Positions 15,970-28,400 of a DNA stretch of 61,714 bases are shown here, one piece after another. Source of the DNA: Didymodactylos carnosus (lineage: Eukaryota; Rotifera; Eurotatoria; Philodinida; Philodinidae); the NCBI GenBank assembly GCA_905250885.1, contig CAJNOQ010000228.1, positions 1 through 61,714 of the forward strand. Reading direction: 5' to 3'. The first letter of the stretch is position 1; every line of letters begins with the position of its first letter. Below the pieces are notes generated by a model. It saw nothing but the letters and a program-made list of their open reading frames with translations, was not told the DNA's origin and searched no databases. Both the position numbers and the translations under genes were made by a program.

Positions 15970-16095
15970 CCTGAAGATCTGAACATTTATGTATCTGTAC
16001 ATTTATATATCTGAAGAACTGAAGTTCTCAACATCTGAATATCTAAATATCTAAAAATTTGAATATCAGAATATATGAACATCTAGATATTATGT
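15970..16095. repeat. degenerate short tandem repeat (ATCTGAA-type unit)
   Basis: Many imperfect copies of an ATCTGAA / ATCTAAA / ATTTGAA unit follow one another between the dead LINE and repeat copy B. The register drifts, so copy number is approximate. Confidence 0.6.
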
Positions 16096-16301
16096 GTTAT
16101 GCAATTGCCGATGTTCACAAACCAGACCGATCTCAAGAACGTGTACCAAACATCATCAAAAAAGCTCTAGTAAAGTTAAATATTTCTAAAGACCAGATCT
16201 GCCAACACCGATTCTCAAAAGTCTTAGGGATGAAAATGAAGATCAGATTCATCATTAACATCAAGAATAACCTCTCAAAATCTGTGCTTTATTGGAACTA
16301 G
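16059..16301 (+). pseudogene. dispersed repeat copy B with residual coding potential
   Basis: An 80-codon open frame containing VLGMKMKIRFIINIKN, matched by an inverted partner at 12855-12985. Substitutions between copies that alter the peptide are conservative (Met/Val, Ile/Val), as expected if both descend from a once-coding element. The start lies in the adjoining simple repeat, so the true N terminus is unknown. I do not recognise the protein; a transposon-encoded ORF fragment is the likeliest origin. Confidence 0.45.
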
Positions 16302-17199
16302 GGGAAAATTCCCTCATAAGTTGCTCAAAGTTTTTTTACAGAAAAGCTTCTTTCATTGCTTCTCTTGATCTCCAGTGGTGTTTATGGGTTCAAAAAACTG
16401 TAGCATTGATAATTAAAGAAAAAAGATAATCTTATATTAGCAAAAGTTTGCTGATAAGGAATCCGCTTCCATTCTGAAACGAATTATCGAAGTGAAAATT
16501 AGAATTTGCCTTTTACTAGTAGTTTGACCTTATTATCGGAGTGACCACCCGAATAAAACCTCTTGCAATGAAGATCTTGGCTATACATTTCTTTTCTATA
16601 TATTTTTTTGGTGTATGACAACCATAGCCATCGGATATATGCTCATATATGATTAAAGACTCATCCTCACATAATTATGTCCAAAAGAAAAGAAAGTCGA
16701 AGTTATTGCAAGTCTAAATACATTCGTGACTAATATACAAACAAGAAAACTGTGACTGATGAATCATCAGTATTTTTATCAATTACTACAACAGTTGAAC
16801 AAAATTCTGGATTATCGATCAAACTTTTCTACGGTAATTTTCAATCGAGTTTTCTCCTGCAACAGAACGCATTCTTTTACCTTCAAAATAATAAGTTCTT
16901 TCTTTCTTTCAAAGAGATCTCAGATAGCGTTTTTTTTCATCTTCTTATAATGTTTAATGCTTCCGTTACGCATTTTGGGTGATGTCCGATTCGTGACAGA
17001 AGTCTCATCATTCGGATAACTGCACTTATACGAGCGAAACTGTAGTTTAAACGTGACGTTTAAGATATGTAAAAAAGAAACAAATAGCGTTTTTGTGATT
17101 ATGTTTTTCAAAATTTCAGCTGCTTAACGCTGGTGACAAAATACAATGAATAGCTAATATTTGTGATGCTCTATGTTTTTATATCTCAACAAAACAGAA

Positions 17200-17510
17200 G
17201 ATGTCGAATCAAGTACAAATTCAAATGTCGGCTAATGAACTGTTATCGTCATCTGAATTGAATTAGATTAATCTAAGACTAGAATTTGTCTTCAATAGAA
17301 AAGAATACAATAAATTAGAAAAACTGTTTCAACAAAATAATGAAACTAAAAAGAATAAATTCGCAGCCATTAAATGAATGAAATCATTAAGAACGTCGCA
17401 CGATCGTCTAAAGATCTTGAGCAAAATTCTGGCCCAACAGCGCAAGAAATTTCAAGATTTGAAACGTTTTTGGACGAAATAAAATTCACATTCAACGTTT
17501 TAATAGGTAA
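17200..17510 (+). pseudogene. coding-like relic, unrecognised
   Basis: Lysine/glutamine-rich coiled-coil-like translations occur here but are interrupted by stops. Around 17310-17360 is KLEKLFQQNNETKKNKFAAIK, stop; around 17375-17470 is SLRTSHDRLKILSKILAQQ. A possible GGTAAT donor follows near 17507. This may be a broken host or transposon gene; no family could be named. Confidence 0.25.
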
Positions 17511-19289
17511 TTTTCTTTCCTCTGCTTTTTATTAATTTAATATTTATCAAGAACTTCAGGAGCTAGACATCTTTAGTTTCACTGATTATCGAATACCGAT
17601 TTTCACTCATATTCTATTTGTAACGGGTTACATTTACGAGAATGATATTTACCACTGGAAAGTTTTCAGTTTTAGCAGAGTAACTAAATACAATCATGTC
17701 AATGTTCTACTATAAGAGCTACTATACTATGTTGTCTTTCAAGGTAGTTAAATGTTTTAAAGGTGCTTTCACCTTGATAAATGAATTGAAAACATTCATT
17801 TGAATTATTTCTCATCATTTTTATCAATTTATACATATTTTCATCCTTTTGAAAATACAAGCAGTGACATATTTAGCGGGGGCCGGCGCACCCACTACTT
17901 AGCACAATCATCATCATCATCAATTGCAAATGTCTATGATAAGAAAGAACAGGAATGACGTAAATGTATTTAATTCAACTGTTATATAATAGTCACATCA
18001 ATATAACAATTCGTTCCTTCCCACACGTTGTCTATGCAAAATACTAGCCTAATACGTAGATTAAAATATTTATTTAGATAGGAGTATATTGAATACAAAA
18101 GCTTCATGATTTTTCCTCAGAGTTCAACTAGCACAGTGATGTGAGTAATGTCATAGATGAAGAGCCGTTTTAAAAGTTTATTCATTTAATCGGAAATTTT
18201 TTGCATACGTTGTAGTTATGATACGGATAGACGTCTGTTTCAGTTAGAAAAAAATGTTTTAAAGTTTGTTTTCGCCTTATAATACCTTCTCAACTTTATA
18301 GAAACAGTTAGCTCGGAATGGCTTCGGAGTTGGCTTCAAAAATATAGGTTAAAGGACTGTTCAGATATTACATAAATAGGAAGCACAGTGGGTAGTTTAG
18401 CATGTCATCTGCACATGAGCTGCATATGAATCCATCTAAAAATTATTATTTCTAGTCTAAATTGACTTTCCATACCGCAAAATATCTATTTAAAAAGAAA
18501 TGAGCATTTTTTTTTAGTCAAGCTAGCTTTATGATGAATAAAAGCTATTATACTTCATTATACAAGACTTTTAGTGTGAACTGGAACTTTTTGAAATTAA
18601 ACCGTTTTATTCTATTAGAATGCATCTCTTTATTAAAAATGAAAATTTTCTACTAAATATCGTCTAAGAAATACCAAACACCAGATTTTTGAATGACAGA
18701 CTTTCAGGAATTATTGTTTTATACACGATCAGTCGCAAAGAATGTAATTAATTAGTACACATAGTAGAATGTTTGCCAGGTTTCAGTCAGAATAAATAGT
18801 AAAGAAATTCATTACACTGAACTGAAAGATGTCAGCATAGAAAATAACTGTTTTCGCTTAGACTTCAAACTCAAACTAGACAGTTTTCTCGCAACGACTG
18901 TTTCTCTTGGTCATCAGATTATATGGTTTTCAATACAAAGCGCTAAAAACTGCAGTTATCTTGGAAAGAGTATTTTGGATCTTTTGTTTAAATCCAAATT
19001 CAGACTTGTCTGATGACTTCTGCACAAAAAGTTGTCTGATTTGAATCTGAAACCTCAACAAAAAACAAACATTTTTCACGAGGACAAGTTTTCTTAAATT
19101 AACCTTTCCACTGTAAGACCTATATGACTATATGCTTCTATATGCTTCTAGTCTTAAAACATTGTGCTATAACAAAAAAATGTTTATAGACGTTTTACCG
19201 CCTAATGCGCGTGTGGGCATACAATGATAGTGTCAGTTATTTGTACTAATTATTTTCTCGCAATTTATTTAGCCTGATTTGAGATAAGA

Positions 19290-19745
19290 AAAAACGTACT
19301 AAGTTTTTTATCTCAATATTTTCTGAAAAATGCAGCGGTGAAGATCGAAGAAAAGCATCCTTATGTGAACTAAAGAAAAAAATAAGTGGTATTCGTATTA
19401 ATAACCAACAACAGTATAGAGAAGTCAATGATCGATTCTCCAGATATGATCGCGTTGAAGAGGACTATCATTCGTTGTTTTTAAAAAAATACCAGTGTTA
19501 TATATACGCATGAATACTCAATTAATTTTACCCTATGATGAAGTGAATGTTGCTGAATTGAAAGGAAAAACATTTTCAATTTATAATTTTTCTTACAAAG
19601 GTTATCTGAAACAGTTAGAGGATATTAAAATTAAAGCATTCTAGGAAATCCCAAAGAACAAATGGAAAAACAAGCGAAAACAAGTAAATCCAAAAGCAAC
19701 AAGTCAATAAACGAGAGAAAAAAACATACAACATAGTTATGTTTT
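19290..19745 (+). pseudogene. coding-like relic, unrecognised
   Basis: Frame-broken plus-strand translations include CELKKKISGIRINNQQQYRE and RVEEDYHSLFLKKYQ, then a stop. After that come LILPYDEVNVAELKGKTFSI and YKGYLKQLEDIKIKAF, then another stop. The residue mix is more protein-like than the surroundings, but the pieces cannot be joined by normal splice sites. Perhaps a dead gene related to the relic at 17.2-17.5 kb. Confidence 0.3.
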
Positions 19746-19965
19746 CTCTTCCAAATACTTCATCCCAAATATTATTGACTTTTTCTCAGATACATAATTT
19801 CTTGATTATCTGTCACAGCTTCTAAACAAGAATTCAATGAGAGTCTCAATATGGAGAGAGATGTGAGACGATAAGACTGTTATAATGTATTTCTTTTCAA
19901 AAAACATTTTTCAAGTCCTCTGTTGCTCCTCTAGTAGACAGTAGATCTGAATGCACTGCCCGTCT

Positions 19966-20174
19966 ATAAAGCCCTCCGGAATCAGGATCGGGACTGGAGG
20001 AAAGAATTTTACAGGATCGAAATATTTTTTTTTCCAATTTATCGGAACTATGTTTCATTATCACAAAACTAAAATAAAATAAAAATTTTCGGGGGATCGT
20101 AATTAAGCCTTTTTAATTTGAACTTTTTTCGGGATCGGGATCAGGACGAGAAAACTCAATTCCGCAGGGCTCTA
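19966..20174. mobile_element. short nonautonomous DNA element with 7-bp target-site duplication
   Basis: A ~209-bp block is bounded by CCCGTCT at 19959-19965 and again at 20175-20181. Its ends are imperfect inverted repeats: TAAAGCCCTCCGG on the left, and TAGAGCCCTGCGG as the complement of the right end. The interior has GGGATCGGGATCAGGA-type sequence, far richer in GC than its flanks, and no ORF. Duplication length and small size suggest a hAT-like MITE; superfamily is an inference. Confidence 0.65.
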
Positions 20175-20740
20175 CCCGTCTGCCTTACGTTATTAATGAA
20201 CAGCACTCATTGACTTCCTTTTAGACTTATCATTCTCACGATAATACGTGTAGTAAATTTTTTCATGAAAAACAAAATTTAAACCCGTGAATCTATTTTA
20301 TTTAAAATCAACGCATTTTTGACGTCGATGATTTTTACTTTTCACTTGAAAAATTTGGTGCCAAACTAAGTCTAAACGAGTTTCTTTAGTATTTACCGAA
20401 AATAAATGCATTTATAGAAGCTTTTTCACTCTAGAAAAACAGAATTCTGTGCAGATATTCAACATGTCATGTAGTTTAGTTATTTTGAAAACTTCATAAA
20501 GTTTTTTACCTTCCTACTTAGTTATCAAGACTCAATATGAAGAAGTCCCCGACTTCCTAGTGATACTTGGGATAAATACTATAATCTAGCAAGGAGATAA
20601 AAAAAGAATAAATTTTCAATTAAGTTAGTAAATTAGTAAATGGATTGAAACACATTTTTAATTTGATGGTTTTTCGTCATTCTTCGTTGAACTTCTTTTC
20701 AACTAGTAACGTGAACCATATAGGTGTAAGTGGTGCATAC

Positions 20741-20759
20741 ATATATATATATATATATA
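20741..20759. repeat. (AT)n microsatellite
   Basis: A perfect AT dinucleotide run read directly. Confidence 0.9.
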
Positions 20760-23700
20760 AACATAATATTAACTACTCTTTACATGCTATTTTCGTTGCA
20801 TTTATATATAGACTATTAGATTGTATACCATTTTTAGGTTAACTAAAAATTTTATGTTAATAATTTTTTCTTGTTTATGTTTAAAACTACTGAAAGACGA
20901 GCTTTTCTTTTTCACAAGATAGACAGACATATTCTCACATTGTAACAGCAAAATAATCACATTGCTAAATAAAGTTAGAATATAAAAATAAATGGTTTTT
21001 ACACATTGAACTCTTCTTAATAATGAGTCACGAAGTAGAATAGAATGAGAACACACCTAGATCACATTTCACCCCCGTGATAGACTTTATATAAAGAGGA
21101 CATTTTTTTCTCTCTTTCAGTCCGTGCAGATTTTATTAAGTTTTGAACTAATTTAAACTAGAATGTATTTGCCTGTCTATAACATCTAGTCTCCAGTTAA
21201 CTATAGAATATATATATATTAACAAATTGGCATCGAAATGGCAAAAACGATGCTGTACATTATAAAATACATTCGTATTTTAAAATAGGAAAAAGAAAAG
21301 AAGCACGTATAAGATGTCTTATTTGTACAAAACCCACTAGCAATCTATAGCTCTATAAATATATTATTTGCATCAAATCTAATTTCAGTCAGAACAAGAA
21401 GAGGAGAGAAAAAGAGAAAGATCTAATTATCTAATGTGGGAAGTCATCATCGCATCGAAGTATATGTATAACAAAAAAGAATAATAGGTCAGGGTAGAGA
21501 TAAGAAATTGATGATGGTTTTTTGGAGTGCACAGAAAATAAAAGGGTTGAAGATGAAAACTAGACGAAGAACGAAAAAAAAAAATGTTGACCGAGCATTT
21601 ACGATATATATATTTTTTTTTCTTTTATTTGTCTAAACATACGTATATAGCCAGTTCATAGTAGCTTATTACAACTATAGAGTCTAAATTCTCAATTAAT
21701 AGATCGTCTTCACTGTAGTATTTTTAATCAAGGGTTCTCATGTTCTGGTTCGTCAAAAAATGTAAGAACATAAAAAGAAGAGAAAACGTCTCATAAATAT
21801 ACGCGTGAAAGAGGAAAAAAGATACCGATCTCGACGAACGCACGCGGTCTTATTTGTTTGAATGTATCACAAAGACATTGAAATGTCAAGAGTCCATAAA
21901 CTGCACATCATCACTCTACCAAAAATAATTTTTCAACATGGGAAAGAACAGATTTTAAAAAAAGAAAATGTCAATTTTCTTTTCTCTTTTAAACCCCATA
22001 AATGAAGGGTAAAAATAAATGATTAAAAGGTAGCAACAGAAAAAGATTTTAAATGGCCGTATTTAGGGGTTTGATGTTGCAACTAAACAAATATACGTTC
22101 TCTAGGTGATAATTAGTGTAAAAATATATTATGTAGCTGAAATCCCTTTCTTATTTTCTACGCAAAAAACCCTTTTTTAATGTGCCTTGAAAGGATATGC
22201 ATGTAAATAAATTTTTTCAAACAATCAACTATTGCGTGATTTAAGCGCATTCCATGGATGCTAAACATGAAATAAAAGAAGAAAAAAAAAGGAGAAATGT
22301 GTATAGCAGTATACTAAATATTTGATGATGATATTCAAGACTTTTTTTTATAATTTACAATGCATTCATCTTAGATTTGGCGTGAGTCTTATTAGGTGTA
22401 TTATCTTTCACATTTGATTCAAAAACGAATTTAATCTTTCTCTTCTAGAAAAACATTCCAGATATAGATAAAATAACGAAATATTTAAGGAAATATGGCA
22501 AAGAACTATTAGGCGCAGGATGCTAAAATGATCAACATTTTTTACGGATCATATGAGATGACCAGTTTTTAAGGAACATTTTCAAACAATAGTTTAGACA
22601 AACTAAGAATCTATTATCTTAATTTCAAGAAAAATGCTTTGGTTATTGTTGTATTATCTTTGGATTGAATGAGAGTAATATGGAGAATTCAGTCAAGTCA
22701 TCTGTGTTTGAAATTGATTTTCTTTTAATCTTTTTTCTATTCCTATAATACTATCAACTTATGTTTCCTCGAAAAGAGCTATTACACTCGACTCTAAACC
22801 TGTCGTTTGTTGACAAAATATACGATTTTATTCATGCTAACGTCAAATATAATTCGTTACAAAAGTAAAATCGTTCGTTTATTGTTCGGATAATGAACTG
22901 TAGTTTAAATAATTTGTAGGAAACTAAGGTGTTTTTATACCAATCACTTTATAAGTTTGTCTTTTTTCTTCTAGAGTCCTACTTAAATACACTTCAGGTA
23001 TACACGCTAGAGAGATACTATAAGCTGTAGATGTGTATACGTGTAAGTAAGTGCGTGTGTTTTCTGTTTTTGACGCCTCAGGAAATAAGAATCAACAAAA
23101 AGAAACATGTATAAAACAGAAAAAAAGCGTAAATACAGATTCTTGCCTCGTCGAATATAATTAATATGTCGATGTTTGTGTATTTCTCGCTTAGACCAAA
23201 TTCTATTTGAAAGAGAAAAACTTTTAATACTTTTATTTTTTTATCCACGTGCGATAATCAGTCATTTATTTCCACAAATCTTATACTTGCGTTGCTAAAG
23301 GCAGTCAATTTTTTTGTTTATTCATGCATGTTTCAGTCAATGAAACATATCATAAAAAACCATGTCAACTATTTTCAACGGATATTGATATATGTTAAAG
23401 GATAAATGATAGAACAGAACAATGGATTGATGATGTGAACTTTGTTCACTGTGTAAAGGTCAAGCATCGGATAGTACGAGAAAATCCGCTTGAAACTACA
23501 TATGTGGTAAAAACTGAAATGATTTTGGAGAATTTTGTTTAAATACAAAAAGTCGTATTTAGAGAGAACGAACAGTTGTGAGAAAAATATTTTAAACTCA
23601 AGTTGTTAAAGTTTAAAATTGTAATGTGAGTTTAGTTGATAGATTGTCAAAATTTAATCAATTCAAAAGTTCAGTTTGTCACATGGGTAAAATAAATGAT

Positions 23701-25429
23701 TTATCATGAGGAAGCAAATCATTAGCGAGTGAGCATTATAGTTAAAACGTATCTTTCATGTTTGATGGAGACAGACTTGTCACTTTGATAGTTAGTAAAA
23801 TATTTAGCAACAGACGCGCAAACTCTCCTCAAGTTATTTTTCTTCTGTATATGAAACAACTGATTTTTAGATAATCAGGCAACCATAGTTTGTTTTAGCT
23901 AACTACTCAACATTCAGCTAACCAAAGTAGAGAAAGCTGCTTTTTTATTATAGCATTTTTCTTAATAATGTTTGTTCATAAATTTGGCTTATATCTTGTC
24001 TAGGAAAATGAATTATAATCGGCGTATTTAATTGCGTTTTTATCGCTGTTTGTGACAAACTAGTGAGTATTCATTAGTCATAAACTAATTAGGATTCACA
24101 GACATGTATTGTCTCTACGCAGTCTGGCTTATCTGAAATTGTTTTTTTTTTTTTATAGTTTTCCGTTTAATGAAAAAGTTCTTTTTTCTTATATTCTTTT
24201 CGAAAACTTAACAAATATAAAGTTTGACTATTTGCATATGTATGTATATGTTGATTTTGTAACCGTATGTGTTTTTGCATGATGATGAAAGTAAACTGGT
24301 TTTATGTGTTGAATTAGAACGCGAACATTTAGGTCATTCTTTTTTTTTTTGTTCGAAGTTTAATTTTTTTTATGCCTAGGAAAAGAAAGAAGTATAAGCT
24401 CTATAGAGCTTCCGTCCCATTTGTCATGAATCTCTCTTCTTCATTCTTTTATCCATTACCCTCATAGTCAAGCATATTTCATCACATTTTGCCCCGTTTA
24501 TACTAAAAGATGTTCGTACTATGTGGTCGAGAACACATCACATCATACATAGGAATATCTGTACAACTATCAAAATAAGAAAAAAAATAAAAAAAGAAGA
24601 AATGTGGAAAGGAATAAAGAACAGGAAAAGGTTAGACGAATGAAAGAAAATCTTTTTATTGTTGGTCGATAGCACTGTTTTGTTACTGCTCGATCAATGG
24701 AAGATCGACTTCTCCATTCTCTATTTATTGATATTAAAATGTCCTATGTGTGATGTAAGAAGGGGTTTTTGTTCCATTAAGATCCGATTTTGTTGGCAAA
24801 GAGCGCATATTAAACTAGAAGCTTCGATATATCTACATACAGAATAGGAAAAAAAGAAACAAAATCTATATGTATGCATGTGAAAGGTGAGATAATTGCC
24901 TGTAGAGAGAACAGTTGTCGGAAAAGAGAAGAAATTTTGGTTGCTTAGTAACCGTTCTAAAATGGAAAAGAGAATCAAAAGGGGGAAAAAAGTGGATGGA
25001 TTTTGTATACAAATGTCTCGATGTGTATGTATGTATGTGCGCCGGCGTCCATAAATGATTGTACAGCGCAATAAATATAAGAACTAACAAAACACCAAAA
25101 CGTATACGACCAATCCAATTCCTTGGTTTTCAATTAAAATAATACAGAGAATGTCTATGATATTTGTGACTAGAGAGTATCTGATATGTGTGTTATATGT
25201 ATATAGTGAAGAATCTCATAAAAATTAAAAATAATCTAATAATCAATTTTAAAATCTAGTAAGATTTATTTTTATTTCTTCAAAAACTGTATGTTAACAA
25301 CAATGTAAAATTGTAAGAGTTAGAAAATATTGTATTCTTTTTACTATTATCTAAGCTACAACAACAGGCCATACATAGACATATTCTCAAGGAGATTGTC
25401 TATTTTTCATAATAATACTATATATATAT

Positions 25430-28400
25430 ATGTCAATTGGTAATTATCGTTTATCTTCCACAGGTAATTCGACATCGCTAAATCCATTTATTCAATCAGT
25501 TAATGGCATTAACAACAAAATGTTAACATCAGTATCACCAGTCGCCATGGTATCATCGATTAAATTAGAAAATAGACAATCAATCGATAATAATAATCGT
25601 TCATCTTATTCATCAGAAGTAATAACAACAAATAATTCAACTGATATACAAACAACAAAATTATTATCAAATATTACGACTTATGCTACAAATAATAATA
25701 ATATTAGCCACGATAGTTGTCTGCCTTCTATTTCAAAAAATAATTTATCCAATGAGACAATTGATCATCCGAGTCGCCTAAATCAATTTAGTTGGGAAGA
25801 ATTAGATGGACGATATATTCCCGTTTTATTTAGGTATGCATTATATTTCTTGTATAATATTTTTCAAATCTTATTTTTACAATTTTTAATGCATTTTATG
25901 CTGAAAAATGGAGTGAAATAATTATCTTATTTTATTAATAAGATGACAAGGTTCTATCTCATTAATTAATGATTATCTATATTTTACGTTTTTGTTTTGT
26001 TTTTTTACTATCTAACTATTGAAGTGTGTGTCCTTTATTTACATATCAAGAAATAGTATCTAATTAAGCCTTAGTGGAAACTAATTAATTTTATGATGAT
26101 TATCTTTAATAAAACGTTAATATCCATCAGATATTAATCATCATTTTTGATAATAATATGTTTACATGCTTTACATGCTACAATTTTACCAATATATGTA
26201 GGTTTTCTTTTCATATTGTTACAAAAAAGAGTTATTAGAAACCTTTTGCATTTAAGTAATTTTCTGGCTTTAGAACGTGAACTTTTACTGATTTAAACAC
26301 TTATCAACACGTTTTAATTTTGTGACTAATAGCTAAGTCTTAGAGTAAATTGAAGTTAATAACAATCTCTTCAAATATTTTTCTTCTAGCAGACTGTTAG
26401 ATTGTTTTGTATTGTATCATACTGTGTACATAAAATATTTCTTATTCTTTTGGTAGGCGTACTAAAGTCATTTAGTACTATACTGTGGGTGTAGGCAAGT
26501 GATTCATTTTCATACAAAATAGAAGAAAAAATTCTTACTGAGAATAACGGACAAGTTCTCCGTTACATATTTTTTTTTTACTCATCTCAATGAATTAACA
26601 TAGCTATTTTCGTTTATTGACATTGGAAACAAGTAACATAACAGCCTTGAGACTGTATTAGCTCTAAAGAACAAATTTGTATTTATTCAGAAGTGTAGCA
26701 GAGAAGGGATAGAGCATCTTGTAAACTCTATTTATTCTGAGGGATCGAACTCATATGTATGTATCGTTCGAGGCAAGAATTGTACCGTCAATCGAAAATT
26801 TCGTTGTTACTTGTATATTGTATATCACGCCAATAAATATTCTAGTTACGGACTTCTTGGTCTATGATCACACGCACACACACCAATTTTTTTTTGACGG
26901 TATATTGCTATGTACCTTTATTCGGAAGAATTTGAAAGTAGAGGAACCTACATTGATTCTTTTTACTAGCAACAAGTCATATTAACGAATGTGGCCATGA
27001 AATCAAGGATGTCTAGACTGCATGTAATATTAATTAATGATAACATTGAAAAGTCTAGTATATATGACTGAATAAAAATGCAGCATAGCAGCTGTCGAAT
27101 AAATTCTCTCAATGCAAGTTGATTAGAACAAAGCTCTACAATACAGTAATGAAAGTATTTGTTTAGCGTAGCAAAAGTCTATCAAAAACCGTGATTAATT
27201 AAAACATAAAAGTGCTTTGCAAGACACAAGAAAAATTGTTGTGTTGTTCTAAAATGGAGTTAAACATTTTTTCAAAAAAGGAGAAAATAAAGTATTTTTT
27301 AATTGATATTCTAATTCATAATTATATAGACAAAGTCGCATTTAAGAACAAAATAAATCTTTTGCAGCTCACTGTAAACCCAAGTTACTGTGTTCGAGTC
27401 CGTAATCGTGCAAGGCTGATTTTGTAATTCTCGATAGTTTAAGTTTTAAAACACCATAATGGATTTATTTCTGTTTGTATTCTGAACGAAAAATGTTTAA
27501 ATCAAGATGAATCCATCCGAATCTCATGAGTACTAGTTATTAAATTCTCACTGCCGTGTCTTTATTTCAATTTTCGAAACTACATCTGATTTATCATCAA
27601 TATTTGATTTTCTAATTTAGAAATGAAAACGGTCAACAAGAGCGGTATACATCAAAAATTTATGTTGAAAATACGTTATTTCAAAATGAATCATGGCAAA
27701 AACATGCAATATTAGCAAAATCATTGCCTCTTGTACCATTTACCTACACCGAGAGTGAACTGAAATTATTTCGTTCCATCATCGAATGGCATTTGGCACA
27801 ATTTCATTTCAAGTCGATACCGTCAACCGATTGTCTAATACGTTATAATGATTTGATTGATTTTTATTCTACTATTCGAACGTTACGTGATTTGATGCCA
27901 TCTACAACAACATTCAACCATCATAAACAAAACCGTCCCGTTCCATTTGAAATATCTACCGTTAATCATACATTACATCAACAAATTCCATCAAATTTAA
28001 CTCTCAATACACATATACCATTCATTTCACAAAATTCAAAATTTGTTGATTCATCAACAAACCCTACATCATCACCACAATCTACAGTTGTCGAATTGTT
28101 ACATCGTCAACAAAAACAAATGAAAACTTATCCAGCATCACCACCTAATCTTCTAAATTCAGAAGTTTCACAATTTCCATTAGGCTATCTACCATCTAAC
28201 CTCTTGATGCCACCAAATTCTTATCCATTTCATTTTTCATCACCACGGACCACGTCTAGACAACCATCACTTATCGCTCCAAAACCGCAAACAAATGGTA
28301 AAAGTACTCAAGATTTATCTACTAACAGTAAAACTCATAATTTACCCAAACAACCATCGACCCAACTTCAATGGCATTCTCAGCAATCGTTGCAATATCA

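Larger units (their letters stand above)
16302..25429. other. gene-poor region upstream of the 25.4 kb gene
   Basis: Outside the relics and small element listed separately, I find no exon chain on either strand. At 17871-17900 a GC-rich CAGTGACATATTTAGCGGGG stretch resembles one end of a hAT-type element, but no partner end was found. 21.1-25.4 kb is AT-rich, without long ORFs, and may hold the promoter, non-coding 5' exons or a long 5' intron of the following gene. Confidence 0.4.

Noticed and set aside
17871..17900. hAT-like terminal sequence (CAGTGACATATTTAGCGGGG)
   Set aside because: It is only one end. No matching inverted partner or duplication was found nearby, so it is not called as an element.
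24721..25071. 116-codon minus-strand ORF upstream of the 25.4 kb gene
   Set aside because: Its composition is that of AT-rich noise with microsatellite-like GTATGTAT. There are no splice-compatible neighbours and no motif.
27390..27420. tRNA T-arm-like GTTCGAGTCC
   Set aside because: No acceptor stem, D-arm or anticodon arm can be folded around it.
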